NCBI GenBank assembly: GCA_022820805.1
Contig: JAJEEV010000033.1
Coordinates: 59,398-123,397, forward strand
Source: Acidimicrobiia bacterium
Lineage (GTDB): Bacteria > Actinomycetota > Acidimicrobiia > Acidimicrobiales > Aldehydirespiratoraceae
DNA length: 64,000 nt
Direction of reading: 5' to 3'
Shown here: positions 50,083 through 60,145 of the stretch, piece by piece
How positions within the stretch are numbered: position 1 is the stretch's first letter
How the letters are laid out: the number at the start of each line of letters is the position of its first letter
Notes under the pieces: model-generated
Databases searched by the model: none
What the model was told of the DNA's origin: nothing
The model's input: the letters and a program-made list of their open reading frames with translations, nothing else
Made by a program: the position numbers and the translations under genes

Positions 50083-50245
50083 CGCCGGTAGCAACAGGTC
50101 GGGACGGCCTTGACTGCGGCTGCGAGACCGACCGCCAGAAGCGTCAGGGCTGCAGGCAACAACGGACCGTCTGACGATTCTCTTCCGCGACATCGCGTCT
50201 CGGGGCCGCAGGCATCTGTAGTGCATATCGTGATACATTCCGGTC

Positions 50246-50485
50246 GTGGCCCGTTCGATATCGGTTCGTCTCGATGAGGACGCCCAGCGCGCTCTGCGCC
50301 AGCTGGAGGATCAGGGCCTGACGCAGTCCGAGGCCATCCGGTCCTCGCTGGTGCATGAAGCGGCCCGCATCCGGGCCCGGCGGGCTCTGGCCGCGGAGGT
50401 GGCCGCCCTCGAGGCCGACGAGGCCGACCGGGCCGAGATGAGCGAGGTCGCGACTCTCATGGAACAGCTCCGTGCGCCGGGGTGA
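50246..50485 (+). CDS. RHH-type antitoxin (MazE-like partner)
   Basis: MARSISVRLDEDAQRALRQLEDQGLTQSEAIRSSLVHEA; overlaps MazF-like gene. Confidence 0.85.
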   Translation: MARSISVRLDEDAQRALRQLEDQGLTQSEAIRSSLVHEAARIRARRALAAEVAALEADEADRAEMSEVATLMEQLRAPG

Positions 50486-50789
50486 CATCTTCGAACTGCG
50501 CCTCCCACGAGGCGTGGGACATGAACAGCGAGGCCGTCGCTTCGGAGTGGTGGTGCAGTCCGACGCGCTGCTGCCGCGATCGGTCGTGCAGGTGGCGCCA
50601 ACCTCAACCAGCGCCCGGCCAGCCTCGTTCCGGCCAGTCATCGAGGTGGACGGGACCGCGACGACGGTGCTCGTCGAGCATGTCGGCGCCGTCGACGTCA
50701 CCCGCCTCGGCGACCTGGTCGGCCACCTGCGCCCAGAGGAGCAGTGGGGCATCGACACCGCCCTAACAACGATCTTCGACCTGCAATAG
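50472..50789 (+). CDS. MazF/PemK-family toxin
   Basis: MRRGDIFELRLPRGVGHEQRGRRFGVVVQSDALLPRSVVQVAPTSTSARPASFRPVIEV. Confidence 0.92.
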   Translation: MRRGDIFELRLPRGVGHEQRGRRFGVVVQSDALLPRSVVQVAPTSTSARPASFRPVIEVDGTATTVLVEHVGAVDVTRLGDLVGHLRPEEQWGIDTALTTIFDLQ

Positions 50790-50983
50790 CATCCACCGCC
50801 CGGCTCGCCACGAGCCTGCGGGCAGGCCTAGATCAGCACAGCCACAGCAGCCCTCGGCTCCACGCCTCGACGCACGCATAGCCGTAGGCAGCCGACGTCA
50901 TCTCGAGGACCCCGTCGGGATCGACCGCGCCGATCTCCGCCACGCCGTTGAATGGGCCCTGGGAGCGGTGACTACTAACGTGA

Positions 50984-51232
50984 CTAGCCGTGATCGCGTG
51001 GCTGCTTAGGTGGTTTCTTGCCGCGTAATCCGGCGATGGCTCCGGCCAAGGCCCAGCCTAAGTTGCTGCGGATTTTTCGCCGCCGATGTTGGCGTTCTAG
51101 GCGGTCGAGTTTGGCTTCGAGTTCGTCGATTTGACGGTTCAAGTCCTTCGCGGCGTCGTCTGCGGAAGGCATCGAGATGTTCATGCTGCGAGCACGATAT
51201 CGCTGCGGTCTGATGACGCGCCGCTCCAGCAT
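50984..51232 (-). CDS. Small hypothetical coiled-coil protein
   Basis: DDAAKDLNRQIDELEAKLDRLERQHRRRKIRSNLGWALAGAIAGLRG. Confidence 0.5.
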   Translation of the reverse strand: MLERRVIRPQRYRARSMNISMPSADDAAKDLNRQIDELEAKLDRLERQHRRRKIRSNLGWALAGAIAGLRGKKPPKQPRDHG

Positions 51233-51395
51233 CAGCGTCAGGAAGGGATAGTTCGACCAAGGATCCGCCGGAGAGCCGAGATGAGACCCACCAGTGGATG
51301 CTCACCCCCCGGCCCATCAGATCCTCGCCGACGAACCCGACAACTGATCGTCGCAGGTGAGGCTGGATCTGGGATGTGGTCTGAGGTGGGCTTTG

Positions 51396-51470
51396 TCGGG
51401 CTGGGGAGATTTGAACTCCCGACCTTCGGTCCCCCAGACCGACGCGCTAACCAAGCTGCGCCACAGCCCG
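51396..51470 (-). tRNA. tRNA-Pro (anticodon GGG)
   Basis: CGGGCTGTGGCGCAGCTTGGTTAGCGCGTCGGTCTGGGGGACCGAAGGTCGGGAGTTCAAATCTCCCCAGCCCGA; acceptor, D, anticodon (TCGGT-CTGGGGG-ACCGA) and T stems all pair. Confidence 0.95.
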
Positions 51471-51489
51471 AATGGGCTGAGGCTAGCGG

Positions 51490-51702
51490 CTACAGCAACA
51501 GGGCGACACCCTGCACGGCCCGCCAGACGAGGTAGACCGCGGCTCCGCCCACCAGCAGCCAGAAGTGCCACGGGATGCGCTCAGCGGCCGGTGCCGGGAC
51601 CTTCTCGGGCTGCTGGACCTCCGACCCGCAGCCGGGGCAGGCGCCCTCAGATGTGAGCGTCGCCGGCGTCAGGTATCGCTCGCAGGACCGGCACCATGCC
51701 AT
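51490..51702 (-). CDS. Small zinc-ribbon membrane protein
   Basis: MAWCRSCERYLTPATLTSEGACPGCGSEV plus one TM helix. Confidence 0.7.
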   Translation of the reverse strand: MAWCRSCERYLTPATLTSEGACPGCGSEVQQPEKVPAPAAERIPWHFWLLVGGAAVYLVWRAVQGVALLL

Positions 51703-51706
51703 GGGC

Positions 51707-52804
51707 TCAGTCGCGGCGGATGGCCATGATGGCCGTGTCGTCACCGATCGACCCGCCCGCGAAGTCCTTGGCCGCGTCCAGCAGCGACTTGCACAACACG
51801 TCGGGGGCCGCGTTCAGGTCGCGCTCCACCGACTTGATGATCCGGCCCTCGCCGAACAGCTGGCGACCGGCGCGGGCCTCGGCCAGACCGTCGGTGTACA
51901 TCACCACCAGATCCCCCGACGCCATCGGAATCTCACGCGAGAAGTACGTCGCCGCCGGGTCGAGCATCAGCAGCGGGCCCGTCGACCGCAGCGGCCTCAC
52001 CCCGTCCTCCTGGAACAGGAACGCGGCCGGGTGGCCCGCCGACGAGTAGCGCAGCGTCCCCGCCTCGGTGTCGAACACCACCACACAGACCGAGATGAAC
52101 TCCTCGTTGCGGTCACCCGCCGCCAGCTGATCGTTGATCTCCTCAAGGGCCTGGGCCGGGTCGCGGAACTGGCGCAGGAACACCCTCAGCAGGTACTTGG
52201 CCTGGAACGCGGTGATGGACGACTCGATGCCGTGGCCGGCCACATCGCCGATCACCGCGGCCACCCGGTGGCGCCCCACCCGGTGCACGTCGAAGAAGTC
52301 GCCGGCCATCAAGCCCGAGCCGGCCTGGTACACCCGGCCGATCTCGAACCCGCTGAAGTCGGGCACCTCCTCGGGCGCCAGACGGGCCGCCCAAGCCTTC
52401 GGCGCCAGTTGCTCCTGCTGCAGCGCCTGCTCGGCCCGGCGCTCCAGCCCGATGCGGTTGCGGGCCATGCGGGCCTCTTCCACCGAGGTGCGGGCCCACC
52501 ACACCGACATAAGCGCAGGCAGCGCCAGCAGCCCGAGCACCGCGGCGATGTTGGCCGACTCCACCCTGCCGACCAGCAGAGCCGCCGGCGCCAGCAGGGC
52601 GTAGACGATCACGCCGTGGAGCTCCTTGCGCAGCGAGGTCATCGCCAGGGCCTTCGCCTCGGGGTGCACGGCGGCGTCGGCCTCCACCAGGCGCAGGACC
52701 CGCATCCGGTGGCGGGCCGAGCGGACGTAGAAGATCATGGCCAGCGCGCAGGACAGAGCCAGAAGATCGAGAACGATCGTTCTCACACGCACCCCTCCCC
52801 GCAC
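51707..52804 (-). CDS. SpoIIE/PP2C-family protein serine phosphatase
   Basis: MAGDFFDVHRVGRHRVAAVIGDVAGHGIESS; MYTDGLAEAR; GSIGDDTAIMAIR. Confidence 0.92.
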   Translation of the reverse strand: MRGGVRVRTIVLDLLALSCALAMIFYVRSARHRMRVLRLVEADAAVHPEAKALAMTSLRKELHGVIVYALLAPAALLVGRVESANIAAVLGLLALPALMSVWWARTSVEEARMARNRIGLERRAEQALQQEQLAPKAWAARLAPEEVPDFSGFEIGRVYQAGSGLMAGDFFDVHRVGRHRVAAVIGDVAGHGIESSITAFQAKYLLRVFLRQFRDPAQALEEINDQLAAGDRNEEFISVCVVVFDTEAGTLRYSSAGHPAAFLFQEDGVRPLRSTGPLLMLDPAATYFSREIPMASGDLVVMYTDGLAEARAGRQLFGEGRIIKSVERDLNAAPDVLCKSLLDAAKDFAGGSIGDDTAIMAIRRD

Positions 52805-52884
52805 TCGGCCGGCCGTTGCCGTCCATCGTACCGGTATCGGCGTAGTCCGGGCCGTTCAGGGTCCCGGACCCGGCGGCGGTACGG

Positions 52885-54243
52885 CTACTCGTCGCGGCGC
52901 CGGACCCTCATCTTGATCGCGGTCGTGCCGAGATCGAAGCTCTCGCGCAGCTTGCGCTCGATGTAGCGCAGGTACGTGCGGGGCAGCGTCCGGTTGGCGA
53001 ACAGCGTGAACGTGGGCGGGTCGGTGGCCACCTGCGTGGCGTACAGGATGCGGGCGCCCGCGGGCGCGGCCTGAGCCGCCTGGGCCGCCCGCACCACGTC
53101 GTTCACGCGCCGGGTGGGGATGCGGGTGCGGTACTCGGCGACCGCCTCGCTCAGCGACGGCCAGAGCCGGGTCACTCCCTTGCCGCTCAACGCGCTGATC
53201 CGCAGCACCGGCGGGCTCGCCAGGAAGCCCAGCCTGTCGTTGACCGCCTCCCCGAGATCGAGTCGGGCCTCGGTGCCGACCAGGTCCCACTTGTTGAGCA
53301 GCACCACGATCGGGCAGCCGGCGGCGTCTACGCGCTCAGCGAGGCGCTGGTCCTGATGGGTGACCCCCACCGTGGAGTCGATCACCAGCAGGGCCACGTC
53401 CGCGGAGTCCACCGCCCGCAGCGCCCGCACCAGCGAGTAGTACTCGGTGCCCGAGTCGATGCGGGCCCGGCGGCGCATCCCGGCGGTGTCGATGAAGCGC
53501 ACCGGCCCCTGCTCGGTCTCGATGAGGGTGTCGATGGCGTCGCGGGTGGTGCCGGGCAGGTCGTGCACGATGGCGCGCTCCTCCCCTATCAGCCGGTTGA
53601 ACAGCGTCGACTTGCCCGCGTTGGGCCGGCCCACCAGCACCACCGAGAACGCCTCGGCGGCCGCCTCGGCCAGCCCGCTGCCAGCCTGCCCGCCGGCCGT
53701 CGACTCGGTGCCGTCGCCGATCGGCGGGTCGGACCGGCGCTCCTCGTCGGCCTCGTCGAGGCGGGCCACGATCTCCTCGAGCAGGTCGCCGGTGCCCCGG
53801 CCGTGCAGCGCGCTCACCTGGTGGGGGGCGCCCAGTCCGAGCCCGAGCAGCTCCCAGACCGAGTCTGCCCCGCTGGGGTGGTCGACCTTGTTGGCCACCA
53901 CCAGCACGGGCACATCGGCGGAGTACAGCACCCGGGCCACCTGCTCGTCGTCGGCGGTCAGCCCCACCGAGGCGTCCACCACGAACAGCACCGCGTCGGC
54001 CTCGCGCACCGCCCGCTCCGCCTGGGCGCTGACCTTGGCGTCGAGCTCGTCGCCGCTCGCGCTCCAGCCGCCCGTGTCGAGCAGCGTGAAACGCCGGCCC
54101 TGCCACTCGGCCTGCACCGCCTTGCGGTCGCGGGTGACCCCGGGGCGCTCCTCCACTATGGCCTCGCGGCGCCCGAGGATCCGGTTCACCAGCGTCGACT
54201 TGCCGACGTTGGGGCGGCCCACCACGGCCACCACCGGGCTCAC
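52885..54243 (-). CDS. der: Ribosome biogenesis GTPase Der
   Basis: Two GTPase domains: VGRPNVGKSTLVNRILG and VGRPNAGKSTLFNRLIGEERAIVHDLPGTTRD. Confidence 0.97.
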   Translation of the reverse strand: MSPVVAVVGRPNVGKSTLVNRILGRREAIVEERPGVTRDRKAVQAEWQGRRFTLLDTGGWSASGDELDAKVSAQAERAVREADAVLFVVDASVGLTADDEQVARVLYSADVPVLVVANKVDHPSGADSVWELLGLGLGAPHQVSALHGRGTGDLLEEIVARLDEADEERRSDPPIGDGTESTAGGQAGSGLAEAAAEAFSVVLVGRPNAGKSTLFNRLIGEERAIVHDLPGTTRDAIDTLIETEQGPVRFIDTAGMRRRARIDSGTEYYSLVRALRAVDSADVALLVIDSTVGVTHQDQRLAERVDAAGCPIVVLLNKWDLVGTEARLDLGEAVNDRLGFLASPPVLRISALSGKGVTRLWPSLSEAVAEYRTRIPTRRVNDVVRAAQAAQAAPAGARILYATQVATDPPTFTLFANRTLPRTYLRYIERKLRESFDLGTTAIKMRVRRRDE

Positions 54244-55649
54244 GACGGCTCCAGCGCCAGCCGCAGCGCCCGGCCGTGGGTGGCGACCACCTCCACCGGG
54301 CGGGGAAGGTCCCCAACATCCATGCCGTCGAGGAATCGCCCCCGGCTGAGGCACACGTCGGGCAGCAGGTACCGGTCGCCCTCGGGCTCGCTCTCCAGGA
54401 CTCGCGCGACGTCTTCGCCGACCATCAGACCGGTCACTCCGATGTTCCCGCCGAAGAACCGGTTCTCGACCGGCACCACACGGGCGTCGGGGCGCCCGAG
54501 CGAGGCCACCAGCGGCGAGACGACGGCCGCTCCCAGGGTGCCCGACAGCACGGCGACGGCCGCGTCACGGGAGGGGCGCCGCCGCCCGAGCGACACCGCC
54601 ACCGGTGCGGCATCCGCGCCGGCGGCCACCGCCTCGGCCGCGGAGCCCTGGCGGGGCGCGCGGTAGCCGTCGGCGGGCGCGCCGTCCACCCAGGCGAAGA
54701 AGCCCGACCGCGGCGGCGTCGGCTCGTGGCCCTCCTCGCCGAACTCGGTCTCGAACGCCCGGGCCATGCCGATGCCGTCCTCGTGCATCTCGAAGCCCTC
54801 GTAGTGCTCCGCCGCCGGGAACCCGCGCCCGCACATCAGGTAGTACTCGTCGGCAACGAACGCCAGCCGGCGGCCCAGCACCCGCAGGAACACCGACTGC
54901 CAGCTCTCCACGAGGTCGACGACCGCAGCCGCCTCGGCCCGGGTGTGCAACCGCATCCGCGGCTGGCGGTTGTACCTCGACAGCCCGAGGGGCACCACGC
55001 ACAGCGAGCGCAGCTCCCAGAAGCGCTCGAGCACCCCCGCGAGGGTGTTGTCCAGCACGTCGCCGTCGTTGACGCCGGGACACACCACGACCTGCCCGTG
55101 GACCTCGATGCCGGCGTCGAGCAGCAGCCTCAGCCAGCGCAGCGACACCGCGCCCCGCCGGTTCTGGAGGATCGAGGCCCTCACGTCGGGGTCGGTGGCG
55201 TGGATCGACACGTACAGCGGCGACAGCCGCTCGGTGACCACCCGCTCGAAGTCGAGCTCGGTGAAGCGGGTCAGGGTGGTGAAGTTCCCGTACAGGAACG
55301 ACAGCCGGTAGTCGTCGTCCTTGAGGTACAGCGAGCGGCGCATTCCCTTGGGGAGCTGGTGCACGAAGCAGAACTCGCAGTGGTTGTCGCAGGTCTGCAC
55401 GCCGTCGAACACGGCCGCGTCGACCTCGGCACCCAGGGGCTCGCCCTCGCGCTTGCGCACGACCAGAGCGAACCGGTCGCCGGCGCGCTGCACCTCCAGG
55501 GGGACCTCGGCACCGTCGCTGAGCAGTTGCCAGCGGATCACGTCGCGGGGTGCCTCCCCGGCGATGGCCGCGACCTCGTCGCCGGGCATCAACCCGGCCC
55601 GCTCGGCCGGCGACCCGGACGCGACAGCCACGATCTGCGGACCGGCCAT
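54240..55649 (-). CDS. DUF512 radical-SAM protein with PDZ-like N-terminus
   Basis: GVQTCDNHCEFCFVHQLPKGMRRSLYLKDDDYRLSFLYGNFTTLTR. Confidence 0.92.
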   Translation of the reverse strand: MAGPQIVAVASGSPAERAGLMPGDEVAAIAGEAPRDVIRWQLLSDGAEVPLEVQRAGDRFALVVRKREGEPLGAEVDAAVFDGVQTCDNHCEFCFVHQLPKGMRRSLYLKDDDYRLSFLYGNFTTLTRFTELDFERVVTERLSPLYVSIHATDPDVRASILQNRRGAVSLRWLRLLLDAGIEVHGQVVVCPGVNDGDVLDNTLAGVLERFWELRSLCVVPLGLSRYNRQPRMRLHTRAEAAAVVDLVESWQSVFLRVLGRRLAFVADEYYLMCGRGFPAAEHYEGFEMHEDGIGMARAFETEFGEEGHEPTPPRSGFFAWVDGAPADGYRAPRQGSAAEAVAAGADAAPVAVSLGRRRPSRDAAVAVLSGTLGAAVVSPLVASLGRPDARVVPVENRFFGGNIGVTGLMVGEDVARVLESEPEGDRYLLPDVCLSRGRFLDGMDVGDLPRPVEVVATHGRALRLALEPS

Positions 55650-55812
55650 CGTCCAAGGCTACCGGCCAGCCATGGCGGGCCAGGCCACCCAGCACGACTG
55701 CCAAGCCTAGAATTGCATGTTCAATCAGTTCTATGTATTTTACTGATATGTGCATGTTGTGGGTTCTATCGGGGTGGTGTGACAGCAATCGCTGGGGCAG
55801 CAGGGGACGACC

Positions 55813-57243
55813 GTGGCGATGGTGACCGTGAGCCGGGCCGGCGACCGCCTGATCGCGGTCAAGCAGGTCGCCTCCGGACGTGCCCGGGACCTCGAACGGG
55901 AGGCCGAGACGATCAAGCGGCTCGACCATCCCGGGCTCGTGCGCTTCGTCGGCCTGATCGAGACACCCGACGGCGGCCGGGCCCTTCACACCGAGTTCGT
56001 GAGCTCCGACACCTGGTCCACCCGACCGCTCAACGATCCCGCCGAGAGGGCTGCGGGACTGGCGGTGCTCGCGGGAGTGGTCGCCGACCTGCACGACCTG
56101 GGCGTGGCCCACGGCCAGCTCGACGCGACCCATGTGCTCCACGGCGACGGTGATCGGCCGGTGCTGTGCGGGTTGCGGCTGGCCGCGCCGGTCACTGCCG
56201 AGAACCGCCGAGACGACCTGGTCGCCCTGGCCGACCTCTGCCACCGTCCCGCTCTCGGTGAGGGACCACTTGTGGGGAAGCTGTCGGCGCTGGCCGATGC
56301 GGTGAGGGCAGGGCGGCTCGATGCCCGCGAGCTGGCCCGAAGGCTCGATCTGCTGCTGGACAAGCGGTCGGGCGCGCCTGGTCCGGTACGGCACGCCCGT
56401 GAGCGCACAGCCGGGCCCCGCCGGGAGAGATCCAAGCCCAGGGCGCTGGTGATCGTCGCAGCCGTGCTGGGCGCCTCGGCGGCCGTCCTGGCTGCAGGAG
56501 TCTGGAGTCGCAGCCAGGGAACGAGCGCACCAGCTACCATCACCGACCCGGCCAACACCGCGGCCGCCGCAGCCGGCTACCAGGCAGGCGGCCCGGACCC
56601 GCTCGGCGCAGCGATGTCCGCGGACGCCGCCGCGCCGAGCCCCTTCGGCACCGCGGCCGCAAAATCCGCTGCACACCCGACCGGCGCACCACAGGCCGAC
56701 GCACCACAGGCCGACGCCGATATCACCAGTGCCGACCCGGCCGGCCCGGCCGAGGCCTCGGGCTCAACGGCATATCTGTCGCCGATGGTGCCCGGCGGGG
56801 CCGCCCCCGGTTCCATGGCCAGACCGAGCATCCTCGCCGACGACGCCGGCACCACCGCCGGCCCCCACGCCAGCGAGCCGTTGCTGCCCCCGACTCTCAT
56901 CCCCGCACAGGCGCAACGACCCGAAGACACGGCCTCACATCAGCCGGGAGCGGTTCTGGAGCACGGCGGCAACCGCTATGGCGTGGGCACCGCCGGGGAC
57001 TTCGTGACGACAGGCGACTGGGACTGCGACGGTCGGCCGACACCGGCGATCATCCGTCCCAGCACCGGCCACGTGGTGCTGTTCGACACGTGGCCCGCCG
57101 CGGGCCAGAGCGTCGCCATGCCGGTGCGCTGGGAGGTGGACACCCCGACCGGCGCGGAGGCGGTCGCCCAAGGCCCCTGCGACCTGCTGAGGGTCTACAC
57201 GCCAGCCGGCTCCAGGCTCCTCGACCCGATGGAGAACCATTGA
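55813..57243 (+). CDS. Protein-kinase-like (possible pseudokinase) membrane protein
   Basis: LIAVKQVASGRARDLEREAETIKRLDHPGLVRFVG; VAHGQLDATHVLHG replaces HRDLKxxN; single TM; C-terminal GDFVTTGDWDCDGRPTPAIIRPSTGHVVLFDTWP. Confidence 0.7.
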   Translation: MAMVTVSRAGDRLIAVKQVASGRARDLEREAETIKRLDHPGLVRFVGLIETPDGGRALHTEFVSSDTWSTRPLNDPAERAAGLAVLAGVVADLHDLGVAHGQLDATHVLHGDGDRPVLCGLRLAAPVTAENRRDDLVALADLCHRPALGEGPLVGKLSALADAVRAGRLDARELARRLDLLLDKRSGAPGPVRHARERTAGPRRERSKPRALVIVAAVLGASAAVLAAGVWSRSQGTSAPATITDPANTAAAAAGYQAGGPDPLGAAMSADAAAPSPFGTAAAKSAAHPTGAPQADAPQADADITSADPAGPAEASGSTAYLSPMVPGGAAPGSMARPSILADDAGTTAGPHASEPLLPPTLIPAQAQRPEDTASHQPGAVLEHGGNRYGVGTAGDFVTTGDWDCDGRPTPAIIRPSTGHVVLFDTWPAAGQSVAMPVRWEVDTPTGAEAVAQGPCDLLRVYTPAGSRLLDPMENH

Positions 57244-57275
57244 GCCGGCCCGGCTCGGGCCAGACCCAGGCCGGC

Positions 57276-57980
57276 CTACGGAACCCGGGGAAGGTGCCCG
57301 CTGCGTCTGGCGCCCAGGATGGCCGCCGCCGCGGTCGCCGCCGTCTCGGCTCTCATCACGTGGGGTCCCAACCCCACATGGGCCTCCACTGCGGCCAGCT
57401 CTGCGTCGGCCCACCCGCCCTCGGGGCCGACCAGCAGGAAGTTCTCGCCCTCGGCCAGGGGACGGCCCACCGAGACCGCCAGGGCCGCGCCGGCCAGGTC
57501 GAGCTCGCCGAAGGCCCCCAACGGGTCGACCTGCGGCAGCCACGCACGGCGGCACTGCATGACCGCCTCGCGGGCCACCCGCCGCCAGCGATCGGCCTGC
57601 CGGGCCGCCTTGTCGCCGTCCCAGCGCACCACGGACCGCTCGGCCACAAACGGTGCGATCCGGTCGACTCCCAGCTCGGTGAGCTTCTGCACCACCGTCT
57701 CCGAGCGCCCGCCCTTGAGCACCGCGAAACCCACCGCGACCTCCACATCCGGCGCCGCGACCGAGACCACGTCACCGTCGGGCTCGATGGCCGCGCCGAA
57801 GCGGCAGAACCGCCAGCGCCCAGCCCCGTCGCCGACGGTCAGCGGATCTCCGGGGCGCAGCCGCAGCACCCGCTCCAGATGATGGCGGTCGTCGCCGGAC
57901 AGCTCCGGCGCGTCCACATCGTCGACCAGGGCATGCGGTCCGGGCCGGCCGCCCCCCGCGACCGATGCCAGCCCGCTCAC
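57276..57980 (-). CDS. rsmE: 16S rRNA (uracil1498-N3)-methyltransferase
   Basis: HHLERVLRLRPGDPLTVGDG; VQKLTELGVDRIAPFVAERSVVRWD; LVGPEGGWADAELAAV. Confidence 0.95.
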   Translation of the reverse strand: MSGLASVAGGGRPGPHALVDDVDAPELSGDDRHHLERVLRLRPGDPLTVGDGAGRWRFCRFGAAIEPDGDVVSVAAPDVEVAVGFAVLKGGRSETVVQKLTELGVDRIAPFVAERSVVRWDGDKAARQADRWRRVAREAVMQCRRAWLPQVDPLGAFGELDLAGAALAVSVGRPLAEGENFLLVGPEGGWADAELAAVEAHVGLGPHVMRAETAATAAAAILGARRSGHLPRVP

Positions 57981-59095
57981 CGGAACGCGGTGCGGATCCG
58001 GCCCAGCAGGCCCTCGCTCTCCTCGGCGACCTCCTCGCCCCGCAGCTCGGCCAGCCGCCGCACCAGCTCCTCCTGCTCGTCGGTGAGGTCGTCGGGCACG
58101 TCGACCACCAGCCGGATCAGCAGGTCGCCGCGGCCCCGGCTCCGCACATGGGGCACGCCCCGGCCCCGCAGGCGCAGCACCGCGCCCGTCTCGGTGCCCC
58201 GAGCAATGGCAATGGTCTCGGTGCCGTCGAGCGTCTCGTACTCGAGGCGCGCCCCCAGCGCGGCCTGCGTGAACGGCACGTGCAGCTCGTGCACCAGGTC
58301 GCTGCCGTCGCGGTGGAAGCGCGGGTGGGGCCGCACCCTGGTGTGGACGTACAGGTCGCCGTGGGCGCCGCCGCGGGGCCCGGCCGCTCCCCTGCCGCTG
58401 AGCCGCAGCGTGGTCCCGTCATCGACCCCCACCGGCACCTGGACGCTGTAGGTGCGCCGCTCGAGCCTCCGCCCGTGACCGTCGCACTCGCCGCACGGCT
58501 GCTCGATCATCTCGCCCAGGCCGCCGCAGCGGTCGCACGCGCCGGCGGTCACCATCTGGCCCAGCATCGACTGGCGCACCTGGCGGACCTGGCCCGAGCC
58601 GCCGCACTGCGAGCACCGCACCGGCGAGGTCCCGGCCTCGGCGCCGCTGCCGTCGCAGGACTCGCAACGCACCGCGGTGCGCACGCTCACCTCCCGCTCG
58701 GCACCGAACACCACATCGCTGAGCTCGAGGTCGACGTGGGTCTCAAGATCCTCGCCGGGAGGCGGCCCGTGGTGGCGCGGCGACGAGCCGAAGCCCCCGA
58801 AGGGCGAGTCGGCGCCGAAGAAGGCGTCGAAGATGCTGCCCAGCCCCCCGCCGAAGGGATCGGCGGCCCGGGCCGCGCCCGGGTCGTCGGTTCCGAAGCG
58901 GTCGTACCGCGAGCGCCGCTCGGGATCCGACAGCACCTCGTAGGCCGCGCTCACCTCCTTGAAGCGAGCCTCGGCCTCGGGATCGCCGGGGTTGGCGTCG
59001 GGATGGTACCGGCGGGCCATCTTGCGGTAGGCCCGCTTCAGTTCCTCATCGGTGGCGTCACGCGCCACGTCGAGAGTCTCGTAATGGTCCGCCAT
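57977..59095 (-). CDS. dnaJ: Chaperone DnaJ
   Basis: YRKMARRYHPDANPGD; four CxxCxGxG-type zinc motifs. Confidence 0.98.
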   Translation of the reverse strand: MADHYETLDVARDATDEELKRAYRKMARRYHPDANPGDPEAEARFKEVSAAYEVLSDPERRSRYDRFGTDDPGAARAADPFGGGLGSIFDAFFGADSPFGGFGSSPRHHGPPPGEDLETHVDLELSDVVFGAEREVSVRTAVRCESCDGSGAEAGTSPVRCSQCGGSGQVRQVRQSMLGQMVTAGACDRCGGLGEMIEQPCGECDGHGRRLERRTYSVQVPVGVDDGTTLRLSGRGAAGPRGGAHGDLYVHTRVRPHPRFHRDGSDLVHELHVPFTQAALGARLEYETLDGTETIAIARGTETGAVLRLRGRGVPHVRSRGRGDLLIRLVVDVPDDLTDEQEELVRRLAELRGEEVAEESEGLLGRIRTAFR

Positions 59096-59142
59096 CTACG
59101 ACTCGTCCAGTGCTGGCACGACCCGGCCGCTAGCGGCCATCT

Positions 59143-60135
59143 CTACGATTCGCCGAGGGCGTGTCCAAGCCGGCGGCTGACCGCGGCGACCGCCGACAGC
59201 GCCTGCGGATAGTCCATCCTCGTGGGCCCGATGACGCCGATGGTCCCGCCGTCGCCGCCGTCGGTGCTGTAGGGCGCTAGCACCAGCGAGCAGTCCACCA
59301 GCGAAGGCACGCCCGTCTCCTCGCCGATGGCCACCCGCAGACCCCGATCGAGCACCCTGCGCATCAGCGTGACCACCACGAGCTGCTTCTCCAGCACCCC
59401 GAGCACCTCGCTCAGCTGCTCCACCGCGTCGAAGGCGGCGGCCAGCTTGGAGGTTCCCCCCACGAACACCTCGTGATGGGCCCGGGCCTCCCGCAGCGCG
59501 GCGAGGGCCGCCGCCAGCAGCTTGTCGTCGGGCTCGTCGCAGTCGTCGACATCGGCCAGGGTCCGGCCGACCACCCGCCGGGCCAGCCGCTGGGACGCGT
59601 CGGCCACCACCTCGGGGGCAGTGTCGACCGGCACGTCGACGGTCCGCTTCTCGACGACGCCGTTGGACATGACCGCGACCACCATCACCGTCCCCGACGC
59701 CAGATCCACGAGCTGGGCGGAGCGGACGGTGGCCGCCGCGGGGCTGGGCGCCACCACCACCGCGGTCCAGTCGGTCAGATCCGACAGCAGCCCGGTCGTG
59801 TCGCTCAGCATCGACTCGAACCCGCCGTGGGAGACCGCGAAGAACTCGTTCACCTGCCGGCTGTCGACCGCGTCGAGGGTGGGCGCGGGCGAGCGCCGGC
59901 GCCACTGATCCACGAAGAACCGGTACCCCTTGACGGTGGGCACCCGGCCCGCGCTGGTGTGGGGCTGGACCAGGTACTGCTGGTCGGACAGCGCGGCCAT
60001 CTCGCTGCGCACCGTGGCCGGCGACGCCTCGACGCCGGGCGAGCGGGCCACCCGGGCCGAGCCCACCGGCTGGGCGGTGCTGATGTACTCCTGCACGACG
60101 GCGTAGAGGATGGCCGCCTTGCGGTCGTCGAGCAT
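59143..60135 (-). CDS. hrcA: Heat-inducible repressor HrcA
   Basis: RKAAILYAVVQEYISTAQPVGSARVAR; upstream of dnaJ. Confidence 0.95.
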   Translation of the reverse strand: MLDDRKAAILYAVVQEYISTAQPVGSARVARSPGVEASPATVRSEMAALSDQQYLVQPHTSAGRVPTVKGYRFFVDQWRRRSPAPTLDAVDSRQVNEFFAVSHGGFESMLSDTTGLLSDLTDWTAVVVAPSPAAATVRSAQLVDLASGTVMVVAVMSNGVVEKRTVDVPVDTAPEVVADASQRLARRVVGRTLADVDDCDEPDDKLLAAALAALREARAHHEVFVGGTSKLAAAFDAVEQLSEVLGVLEKQLVVVTLMRRVLDRGLRVAIGEETGVPSLVDCSLVLAPYSTDGGDGGTIGVIGPTRMDYPQALSAVAAVSRRLGHALGES

Positions 60136-60145
60136 GGAGCAGATG

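Noticed and set aside
50833-50970. Minus-strand peptide SQGPFNGVAEIGAVDPDGVLEMTSAAYGYACVEAWSRGLLWLC-UGA as another selenoprotein or gene
   Set aside because: Protein-like but no start codon, no recognised family and no sensible continuation after UGA; at most a gene remnant.
51396-51470. tRNA-Pro as attachment site of an integrated element
   Set aside because: No repeated 3' tRNA fragment or integrase found in the window.
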